A stretch of 24,653 nucleotides of DNA from Zancudomyces culisetae (lineage: Eukaryota; Kickxellomycota; Harpellomycetes; Harpellales; Legeriomycetaceae). The DNA is taken from positions 1-24,653 of the forward strand of contig LSSK01000712.1 of assembly GCA_001969505.1 (NCBI GenBank), in the 5' to 3' direction. The position numbers and the translations under genes are program-made. The notes under the pieces were generated by a model. That model did no database searches, was not told the origin of the DNA, and saw only the letters and a program-made list of their open reading frames with translations. This document shows, piece by piece, positions 10,301 through 16,596 of this stretch (positions within the stretch are counted from its first letter, which is position 1; every line of letters starts with the position of its first letter).

Positions 10301-11020
10301 ATAACACCGACATATAATTCCTCGATTATACCACCTTGCCTCATCTTTTGCATCGTCGTTATTAGTCTCTGTGTATTTACTGAATAACCGGTGTGTTTCT
10401 GAATACCGGAACTGGTACACCGTTCCGCTACTTGTCACCCTCCACAGTATGTGCCCTTTTGCTCCATTCGTTACCATATCCATCGATTCTTTTTTGTATT
10501 CTTCTGTGTTTGTTTCCGATACAAATTTTATCTTGACACTTGAATTCTTACTTCCATACCCAAATAAAATCTCTCGCTCTCTTTCCTCTTCCTCTTTTTC
10601 TTCTTCTTCTTCCTCCTCTTTTTCTTTTTCTTCTTCTTCCTGTCGTTGTTCTTGTTGATCAATAGACTGTATTTTATTTTCACTATTATATTTAGACGTA
10701 CTGTTGTTATCTTTATCATTATTGCAATCTAATCCAAACCGTCTAAATTCCATTTCTCGCCCCTTGTCCATAACTCGCCACTCCAAATCCCATCCCTTGC
10801 TACTAGAATTACTGGCGTGATGCTCTGTATTTACAAACACTCCTCCATCCTCAATCTCTGCCACTTCAGTTCTACAGTCTGGTTCATTTTCCTGTAAAAT
10901 TTCCACCCAGTTTCGCTTGCTGTCTATAACTTGGATCTTCAAAATCCCCAAAGAACCATGCCAATTCTTATCTATTTCCACCGGGATTCCTACAAACGTA
11001 TCCACAGCACTTTTACTCAT
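7307..11020 (-). CDS. NUP120: Probable Nup120/Nup160-like nucleoporin with large low-complexity insertions
   Basis: This 1237-aa protein is assigned tentatively. Family-like features come in the expected order. About residues 75-100 hold LEWRVMDKGREMEFRRFGLD, resembling the WR...LEL...SLD start of the Nup160 propeller. Next come short beta-strand segments such as SVKIKFVSE and HILWRVTSSGTVYQFRYSE. A DRDIESMFRL string near 705 sits where Nup160 has DPREMYLQSLF, at the change from propeller to helical solenoid. About 877-960 match the segment that leads to VxxIxxN and YYRFL-type strands. In the family this is a scaffold subunit of the nuclear pore Y-complex. The chain is broken by an acidic tract at about 125-150, Asp/Glu at 575-600, Lys/Glu/Arg at 895-920, Asn at 995-1010 and an 11-Gln run near 1130. 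Without these it is shorter than typical Nup160, so the C-terminus may be reduced. The start is the first ATG in frame. An unrelated beta-propeller protein is the main alternative. Confidence 0.5.
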   Translation of the reverse strand: MSKSAVDTFVGIPVEIDKNWHGSLGILKIQVIDSKRNWVEILQENEPDCRTEVAEIEDGGVFVNTEHHASNSSSKGWDLEWRVMDKGREMEFRRFGLDCNNDKDNNSTSKYNSENKIQSIDQQEQRQEEEEKEKEEEEEEEKEEEEREREILFGYGSKNSSVKIKFVSETNTEEYKKESMDMVTNGAKGHILWRVTSSGTVYQFRYSETHRLFSKYTETNNDDAKDEARWYNRGIICRCYIKELAGVFKSGNDRRVKIVGVNSDSCIVLMGEGEYSGYSPRVLYITGFDGLNGSIEGEKQLFGYKIRDLQDGKDIKVAKVLMISNSRKGNGGDVKDSNGSVEMNEDTRKRKEYEGTNLDVEVEVEKGESNGLVKRLKTGFMTFLQATIVGDGEMQKNRGRGMNNRVGQGEGKGEYEEEIEAAEREEGNHIVEIMITRQRKVKTRTGGELDDGFNIIVVKRKGVMEVYRMVVGRASEQVLADNNSEYNVVKFMDQQLTYENERIERIELTSVSGSGNILGYMESIEDTTTCINGVENRNGEKEEEEGGGGRKCRKQFIVVKGFGMKSDKVEKVVDMEEENQDDDDEEEEEEGEGEEEEEEDDDDDLMKIDTLSVEEIEYKLGTRGLLQGYEVEEIKVCKSQKQSKESSEYMVVTKWVNVNVDEGGGAGAGAVVVVGYFNGVNWRLSEWTREIVISEQHGELQPDRDIESMFRLCDKNDNCYYRNGNGNGMLESWEEERVIEMRIELQQIRQVIEQKLRSKSEKCVDEWYIDKAMVEYIVKMVYKAGETTMAVIITRALEVLGYGVDQNENGNAIKKLIDNCGEGKEEKEEKEKEVIVNEIVQVVGRAFRENFVVNGDGDGDGLSVENVDEFVYGEYLKLVVLVERILDAKASNYDEQIKIKEREREKEKEREREREKTRLFITYWRNGDSGRKQMIIGMVVIPKNQTKSKSNKKRYYYRFLTDTSQIEYAMFYPLCNYITMHSTTYEFGRNKKEKNEKNNNNNDNNDNNESDSTVQILHALRQLDILNSTIYKLSNPYSNSNFNSEYYFNGSNIVGNGNGNDRDHLIKLRVTLRNEIHNHLLQPRSKPQQHSVRTKRLGCILEDIYNRHAADINIANQIIASTLKQSQQQQQQQQQQKTIFDFNQLLSISNSLFFQSVVTSPFINCNQNKSILNLILSNKLKLQHQLLTRLAISLSTYLLLNYHSHSLHHLLSFGNPQLFYKPLHSIYSKLSLILTQR
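7532..7537 (+). terminator. Candidate poly(A) signal for the DIP2-like gene
   Basis: AATAAA lies about 215 nt past the TGA at 7314-7316, inside the minus-strand coding region. Together with the candidate on the other strand it predicts 3' ends overlapping by roughly 450 nt. The call rests on the hexamer and its spacing only. Confidence 0.3.
7614..7643 (-). repeat. CAA trinucleotide repeat encoding polyglutamine
   Basis: The plus strand reads (TGT)10. On the coding minus strand this gives ten CAA codons followed by CAG, an 11-Gln run near residue 1130 of the nucleoporin-like protein. The nearly pure repeat is likely to vary in length between strains. Confidence 0.9.
8274..8331 (-). repeat. 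Purine-rich hexamer-like repeat encoding a Glu/Arg/Lys tract
   Basis: The plus strand is almost pure pyrimidine, made of tctctttc-type units. The coding strand is therefore pure purine and encodes alternating Lys/Glu/Arg around residue 905. It is an in-frame simple-sequence expansion without stops. Confidence 0.75.
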
Positions 11021-12081
11021 TATCCAAATTCCTACACTTATTTATTTTCTTCTATCTCTGTTTTTTATATTTATTTCTTGTTTTTTCTTCAATATATTTG
11101 TTGTACTTTTAAACTTTTTCTGTCCTGTGTTTAAAACCAAAGTGTATTCCAACTAATTTTTTTCGCGCAATTTTTTGAATAATCCGAATCGTAATGTAAA
11201 CATTAAAATTTGTTTATATTTTTCTAAAAAAAATTTTCTGTTATTTAGTGAATTGCCATAAACAAATCCCAGCTCTACTCTCACTCCTTCCTCCCCACCA
11301 CCATGATCAAAATCGCTTTTCTTTGCCATCCCATAAATTACTAAATAATTTATAATAAAAATTAAATTAAATGGATGAAGGAATAATATATTTCCAAAAA
11401 AATAAAAAAAACCCCCAATATCTCTTGTGTTCTTGGAGGCCTTGTCCACAATGAATGTTAGCTGTGACCAGCGAATATTACTGTGGGCAGAGAAGCAAAG
11501 GGACAGATTTATCACAAAACCTTTTTCGCCCCTTAATATAAAAACTTGCTTGGTGATCCTTGGCATACTCAAACTCTCGGCATTCAACTCCTTTTCAATA
11601 ATATTCCAAGTAACAATCCTATGATTTTTAGGTTTTTGAATCACATGGGTAAAACACCACAAGTTATTTGATCTCCAGCAATACCTGTAATATAAATCTG
11701 GATCATACAGATAGAGTTACTAAGCCAACTCGAGTACTTGTTACCATACTACTTTACCTAATCCCCACCCCACCCCCTCCCCCAACTTGTTGAACTTTTT
11801 GCCTATCTTTTTTTTTTCCAACTAAAGGCCAATAATATAATGTACCCACTTGAGCAATTTACACGAAATCCATTACATTTTTTCATCTGCATTGTTCCCT
11901 TGAACCAAAACAATTTTTGCCAGCAAAATGTAAATTCCTTTGTTTAGAACTAAAACCCATGATTTCATGACTATGTATCTTCTTTGAAAACTCCTTATGG
12001 AATAATATATAAAAAAATAATATAAAAGATTAAAAGTTATTTTCTTGACCAAAGCATAAACAAAAAAAAGCAAAAAGTAAC
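11021..12081. other. Intergenic region with a strong G-quadruplex motif
   Basis: This spacer separates the start of the nucleoporin-like gene from tRNA-Met and should hold the promoter of the former. No recognisable protein is encoded. A 170-codon open frame on the minus strand (11153-11662) begins with TTG and has no family features. The outstanding element is the C-run array at 11763-11783, listed separately. Confidence 0.5.
11763..11783 (-). other. Predicted parallel G-quadruplex
   Basis: On the minus strand four runs of 5, 5, 4 and 4 guanines are separated by single-base loops (A, T, T). Single-base loops and runs of four or more are the most stable class of G-quadruplex, and this one is surrounded by AT-rich DNA. 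The plus strand could form an i-motif. It lies about 740 nt upstream of the nucleoporin-like start codon and about 300 nt downstream of tRNA-Met in the direction of transcription. Confidence 0.75.
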
Positions 12082-12154
12082 TGCTCTGGGTGAGGTTCGA
12101 ACTCACGACCTTGAGATTATGAGACTCACGCTCTACCGACTGAGCCACCAAAGC
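12082..12154 (-). tRNA. tRNA-Met(CAT), elongator
   Basis: Read on the minus strand, this 73-nt gene folds as a full cloverleaf. The acceptor GCTTTGG pairs with CCAGAGC (one G-T pair), followed by discriminator A. The D stem is GCTC/GAGC, the anticodon loop CTCATAA has anticodon CAT, and the T arm GTGAG-TTCGAAC-CTCAC is perfect. The T31-T39 mismatch in the anticodon stem is also found in yeast elongator tRNA-Met. The normal TTCGAAC T-loop and the overall match to elongator genes argue against the initiator. There is no intron and no encoded CCA. T runs of five (12072-12076 region) and eight follow within 15 nt and serve as RNA polymerase III terminators. Confidence 0.96.
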
Positions 12155-12436
12155 AATTTTTTTGAATTTTTTGGATAAAACTAAAATATCAGATTCAAAC
12201 TGAATAAGCAGTTGAGATTTACGGTTAATCTTTTGACTTTGAAGATCTCTGATTCACCCTTTTGTCCATAGGAATAATTGTTTATTGCCCTTGGTTTTAT
12301 TGTATTATAAAAAATTAGAGTATAAATAAGCATTCTTTACGTAATTTTAATTTGGAACTTCGCATGTTTCAAATATATCCAAATACAAGCACTAAAATAT
12401 CTTTATATACGAAATGATAAAACTAACCAATGAGGT

Positions 12437-13040
12437 ATCATTCTTGTTTTTACTGGAATTTTATTGATTCTGTTCTCTGCTGATTGAATGAATCCACAAT
12501 TCATCCACTTACTTAACCATCTCGCACTCTTGAGATTGAAAGATATTGGGGCATCATTGTAGATGAAAATCAACCATGTTTTCAACTGATGTCGTTAATT
12601 TGATCATCACAGTTTATTAAACAGTCTTATTTACCTCACATGTTTTATAATTTATATTTTGTTAAACTATATTGCCAAGAAACAATATATAACCAGTTGG
12701 ATTTTCACCAGATACATGGTTCAAAAAATACGACACTATTATATAAATCTTAAGATATACTAGCTTGATCAGTTTATAAAGAAAATTATTGACAGAATTC
12801 CGGTTATCCGCGTTTCAAAATAATTAGTTTTGTGCATCTTTTTTGCTTACAGGTTTTATTTTGATGTCAAGGTATTATAATATGCTGAATAACATAGCAA
12901 TTCTATTAAACATTTCTTGTAATGACAAAAATGGCCAAGGTATCTTTGTAAATGTTTTTTTATAAAATTGTATTTTAGCATAATTGATTACATTAATATG
13001 ATATTGTTGTTTATGGCTTTACTGGGATATTTCAAACCGT
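12437..13040 (+). repeat. Diverged repeat copy A, lacking the internal gene
   Basis: This block aligns along its length with the flanks of the membrane-protein gene at 14451-14897. The best anchors are 12702-12730, identical at 28 of 29 positions to 14311-14339, and 12900-12921, identical at all 22 positions to 14959-14980. The ctgaataac string precedes the second anchor at the same 15-nt spacing in both copies. The gap between the anchors is 154 nt here and 604 nt in copy B. No remnant of the coding region is visible. Outer edges are approximate and homology may reach further right. Confidence 0.8.
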
Positions 13041-13243
13041 TAAATTAGTTTTTTGAAAGTAAGAACGAATGACAGACCGGCTGTATGTATATTCCATCTA
13101 CATTTCTTTTCGAGAATATTCATTCAGGTCATTGTATGGCGTTTAATTTGAAAACTCACTACCAATAAAATGAAGGGGATATTTTATCGCAAGTAATTAT
13201 CAGTCAATCTATCATACTTTTTTGGCATTTTCTTACATACATA

Positions 13244-13281
13244 GAGTACTACAGTAAGCACGCAGTACAACCGTAGTACTC
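13244..13281. repeat. 9-bp perfect inverted repeat
   Basis: GAGTACTAC at 13244-13252 is the exact complement of GTAGTACTC at 13273-13281, with a 20-nt loop between them. It lies in gene-free DNA between the two repeat copies. It could be a hairpin or a palindromic protein site; no function can be assigned. Confidence 0.5.
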
Positions 13282-13616
13282 CACCTATGAATTTATTAGC
13301 TCTTGTAATAGCGATTATAGGATAAATAATTGGAATTCGAGATTGAAACTCCAGTATATTCAGCTCGGCTCCTGATTATGAACCATATGTAGTAAAAAAG
13401 ATGTTTTATTACTAAAAATGTCAATTTTAATTATAAAGTATATACTCCTATTCCAAAAACAAGCGAAATTACTACTAACTATAAGCTGGGTTTAGTCTTC
13501 TATTACACTTATTCTCCAGTTTCTGATGTTCTCTGTCTTTCCTTTTTATTTTTTTCAACTGGTTACTGAATGACAAAAATAAAATTAAACCAAAATCCAT
13601 TTCTTCAGGTTATTTT

Positions 13617-13735
13617 GCTCTTTGTACAATAACGTAATTAACTATTTTGCTCTTTGTGCTAAGATGATATTAATTATTGGGGCTCTTTGTGCTTAGACGA
13701 TGATTGATTTACAAGTCATTATAGTTGTTCTTTGT
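13617..13735 (+). repeat. Degenerate tandem repeat built on GCTCTTTGT
   Basis: The core GCTCTTTGT starts at 13617, 13649 and 13682, and a variant GTTCTTTGT starts at 13727. Spacings are 32, 33 and 45 nt, and the sequence after each core is also partly conserved (gctaagatgat and gcttagacgatga in units two and three). This is a short decayed minisatellite of four units. Confidence 0.55.
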
Positions 13736-14005
13736 AATTAATTTGGATAATAATCATTATCATTTCTGGGCCAATCAGATCCGTGATGAAATTCGACAAA
13801 TTGGGGTCGCAAAAGTTCTTTTATTGCACAAGTAGTCCCTTTTTGAGCAGGTATGTTTTGGAGGAGGGTGGGTAAGATCGCGCGTGTTCTTTCTCTTTAT
13901 ACAATTACCTGTGACTGTCATTTACATCCTACCAAACTTTGATTACGCTTTGTAGAAGTTAGAACTAAATGCTTAAACACTTTATACAAAAACACTGAAG
14001 ATTCA

Positions 14006-15100
14006 TGATTCATTTTTTGCAATAGATTTTTATTGGTTTTAGGCTCCACTGGTTGATTGTATCACAACACAGTTCCAGTTATTTAATCATCTTCACTTTC
14101 GGGAATGAAGGATATTTGGGTATTGCAGTGTTTGAAAATCAATTCAGCTTTAACCTGGCGCGGTTCATTTGATTTCAAAACTAGGAAGCAGTTTTATTTA
14201 CTTCAGACGATTTATTACCTACTCTATTTTGGTAGTACATGTGTTTATTTGTATATTTTATTTATTTTTAAATGATCATCATACAGAGAAATAGTATAAA
14301 ACGAATTTGTTTTTCACCTGATACATGGTTCAAAAAATAAAACTCACTTTATTTACTTTTGATACAATAAAATCTAATAACAATCAACACAGAAAAAGTA
14401 AACAGTAGGAGTTATTCTATTATACTAAAGCGTAAACATATACATCAACTATGGCGATACAATTCTATATATTGACACATAATAATGATATTGTGGATAG
14501 CAACAAAGACGAAAAAGTAGGCTTATGGACAAGGAAATCTATTGGATTTATTTTCGACATTTTTGTGGACTGTAGTTTATTTGTCAGCGCCTTAGTATTA
14601 CTTGCGATAAAAAACTATTTGGGGTTTCAAATCATACACACAGCTGCAATTTTATTATGGATGAGTTATTTTTTTAGCAGTGGTACTTTTTCACATAGCA
14701 ATATTGTATATCCATTCATGCTAATTACAATTTTAAAGCTGGTGAGATTAGTCTTGATGGCAGTAGATGACTATGATATACGTACCACGGCATTAGTTTT
14801 GTTTTTTGTCGAGCATTTTATATTATTTTTGACTGTACTAGTCAAAAAATCATTGAAAATCTCGCTACATTTGAATACAAGTAAAAAACAAAAGTAGTCA
14901 TTTCGATTAACTGAGTTTTGATGTTTTAAGATACTACAATAAACTGAATAACTTTGTGATTCTATTAAACATTTCTTGTAGTGGTATAATGGTTAAACTG
15001 GCTTTTTATAATTTATTTGGTACAGCGTTGTATATTTTATGTAGTATATTTTATTGATATGATACTGCATTTGTAATTTTTTGGTTTATTTCAACCCACA
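14006..15100 (+). repeat. Repeat copy B, containing the orphan membrane-protein gene
   Basis: The flanks on both sides of the 14451-14897 gene match the continuous block at 12437-13040. Left-flank matches include the ttttattg region near 14025, tgaaaatcaa, and the 29-nt anchor at 14311-14339. Right-flank matches include gttttgatg, ctgaataac and the 22-nt anchor at 14959-14980, then ttgatatgata and ttatttcaa. Relative to copy A it has 450 extra nt between the anchors and about 39 nt of extra sequence in the left flank. Confidence 0.8.
14451..14897 (+). CDS. Orphan small membrane protein, four predicted transmembrane helices
   Basis: I do not recognise this 148-aa protein. The N-terminal 30 residues are polar (TRKS just before the membrane). 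Four hydrophobic helices follow, at about 31-53, 57-77, 84-104 and 112-131, ending in a basic tail KKSLKISLHLNTSKKQK. Charges at the helix ends (Arg/Lys at 28-29, Lys at 54, Lys/Arg at 96-99, Lys 132-133) fit a real integral membrane protein. The start is a good ATG in the context aactATGG, and the frame is intronless. The gene sits inside a diverged repeat whose other copy lacks it. It could be a lineage-specific gene or the cargo of an unknown element. No membrane family signature is visible. Confidence 0.62.
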   Translation: MAIQFYILTHNNDIVDSNKDEKVGLWTRKSIGFIFDIFVDCSLFVSALVLLAIKNYLGFQIIHTAAILLWMSYFFSSGTFSHSNIVYPFMLITILKLVRLVLMAVDDYDIRTTALVLFFVEHFILFLTVLVKKSLKISLHLNTSKKQK

Positions 15101-16389
15101 ATAAAGAGAGCCCTTTAAACGTTGGTAATTGTGTAAATGCGATACACGAGCAAATGTATTGACAAGGCACCCCATCTATACCTGATTATTTCTTTAACTT
15201 TTTTCAAATTTACTGACAAATTAAATAGCTTTTTGGCTCAAATATGTCCTTATAAATAGGACCCCTGTTTTTATACTTTTTTCGACAATAAATGTGAATA
15301 ATGAAAAAAGAAAATGAGTACAGAACCGCTGGTAGACAAATACTTTTTATCGGTTCAGATAGTTCAACATATGAATTGTACAAATACAGTTGCGTTTAAC
15401 TGTGTACCAAATCTGATCAATCCAGCTTTAACTGTTTAAAAATATTTTTAGTTTAGCTATGCTAATTACTTCCAGGCAGGCTTTTGGGGTTGGAAGTATG
15501 GTAGGTTGAAATCCGGTTTAAAGTGATTTATAGTTTGATACACACTTTAAAGAGGTTTTATTATATATTATTTATTCTTTTGAAAGCCGGGACATTTCTC
15601 TCTTGTGGCTGTTTATAAACATTAACCAACATAATCAAGTTTGTTGTAATGAAAAATGAGGAGAAAAGTTTATTCCAGTTATGGCATCATAGAACTATTT
15701 TAATACTCCAATTCAATTGCAAATCTCATTGGATATGTATCGAAATGTATATTATTATTATTATGTCAATTCTTCCAGAGCAAAACATTAGAACTGCTTT
15801 AATAATCTGCAATTTCTGGAATGTTGAAATAGGCGAAACCTACTCCATAGTATTCATAAGATCAAAAAAAAAATTTTCTTTTCTAGAACTGGGTATAGTG
15901 CTAGAGAACTAGTTCAGGGGAATGGTCCAACTAATTAGATGGTTAAAAAAAGAATATTGCTCGAAATGCAATCTATATCCCCACCATTAGCTTGTTGACA
16001 TGATTCTGGTTGCAAATCGTAATAAAAAAGTAATATCAAGCATTCTAGTATGCCAAATGTTGACCCAGCACCCCACTCCCTTTCTCAAAAATTGCTTTAT
16101 TTTATATATTTTGTAAGGCATAAATGTAAAACAAAAAGTGTTATATAACCAAACACATTTTTTTCGGCACACTTTTTCTACTATTTCACTTAACGTTTAG
16201 AGATACTCTATCTCAGTCGTATTATATTCAACTAAAATATATCTCAAAGTATCGACTCCAAGGTATTATCACAAAAGAATTATATTATTAACACTTACAC
16301 TTCAAACTAGATAACAGCGTCATACCTATCGACCAGCGAAAAAAGAACCATTCCTACATACAACACCGTAAAACCATATCTATCTCAAA
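14898..16389. other. Intergenic region upstream of PMP3
   Basis: This spacer carries the right flank of repeat copy B to about 15100 and then AT-rich DNA up to the PMP3 start. An 87-codon frame at 15649-15912 has a run of Ile codons from an ATT repeat and no recognisable features, so I do not call it a gene. The last 150-200 nt should contain the PMP3 promoter and leader; the 70 nt before its ATG are A/C-rich and lack ATG. Confidence 0.45.
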
Positions 16390-16596
16390 ATGGCAACAAG
16401 TAAACTAAGCCAAGGTATTCTAGTCTTGATAGCGCTCTTCATTCCTCCCCTTGCGGTATTTTTGGAAACTGGACTCACATGTCCATTTTGGGTGAACCTT
16501 TTGCTAACGATCTTCTTTTTTATCCCTGGTGTACTCCACGCTATATACGTCATTTTAACTAGGACTCCGCCCGCAGATAGTTCTTCTATGGTCTAA
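16390..16596 (+). CDS. PMP3: PMP3/UPF0057-family plasma membrane proteolipid
   Basis: This 68-aa protein is a clear member of the PMP3 (UPF0057, Ric1/RCI2) family. It has two transmembrane helices, at about 9-26 and 33-56. The first family string is IPPLAVFLETG at 18-28. The second, NLLLTIFFFIPGVLHAIYVI, is at 36-55, where family members show INILLT...PGxIHAxYII. Typical members are 52-56 aa; this one has a short extra polar tail ending in ADSSSMV. In yeast the protein sits in the plasma membrane and limits hyperpolarisation and cation uptake. The gene is intronless, and the ATG in context aaaATGG is the only sensible start. Its neighbours are unrelated and far away. Confidence 0.95.
   Translation: MATSKLSQGILVLIALFIPPLAVFLETGLTCPFWVNLLLTIFFFIPGVLHAIYVILTRTPPADSSSMV

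Larger units (their letters stand above)
12155..14450. other. Gene-free region containing the empty repeat copy
   Basis: I see no protein-coding gene in these 2.3 kb. The stretch holds a perfect TATAAATA at 12321-12328, the gene-less repeat copy at about 12437-13040, a 9-bp inverted repeat at 13244-13281, a degenerate tandem repeat at 13617-13735, and the left flank of the second repeat copy from about 14006. All but the TATA string are listed separately. The rest is AT-rich DNA with scattered stops in all frames. Confidence 0.5.

Noticed and set aside
7861-10719. Many plus-strand ORFs opposite the nucleoporin-like gene
   Set aside because: They are shadows of the purine-rich minus-strand coding sequence, dominated by Ser, Pro, Phe and Leu from pyrimidine repeats.
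11153-11662. 170-codon open frame on the minus strand
   Set aside because: It starts at TTG, its first ATG is 32 codons in, it has no recognisable domain, and its composition fits chance in AT-rich DNA. A shorter frame opposes it on the plus strand.
11698-11725. Similarity to U3 snoRNA box A region (GGATCATAC...TTACTA)
   Set aside because: Boxes C', B, C and D were not found downstream, so this looks like chance.
12403-12585. 60-codon minus-strand ORF overlapping repeat copy A
   Set aside because: No counterpart frame is kept in the matching part of copy B and no domain is visible.
12785-12815. Similarity to the RNase P RNA conserved core (GACAGAA...GG.TTATC)
   Set aside because: The partner conserved regions (GGAAAGTCC-like upstream, others downstream) are absent, and the site lies inside repeat copy A.
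13645-13670. Similarity to the 5' end of U2 snRNA (TTTG..GCTAAGAT)
   Set aside because: The branch-binding GTGTAGTATCTG string that should follow is missing, and the match is part of a tandem repeat.
13600-13740. CRISPR-like spacing of repeats
   Set aside because: The units are imperfect, spacers are not unique, and the gene content is eukaryotic.
15649-15912. 87-codon plus-strand ORF
   Set aside because: Ile and Lys runs come from ATT and A repeats, there is no domain, and the surrounding sequence looks non-coding.
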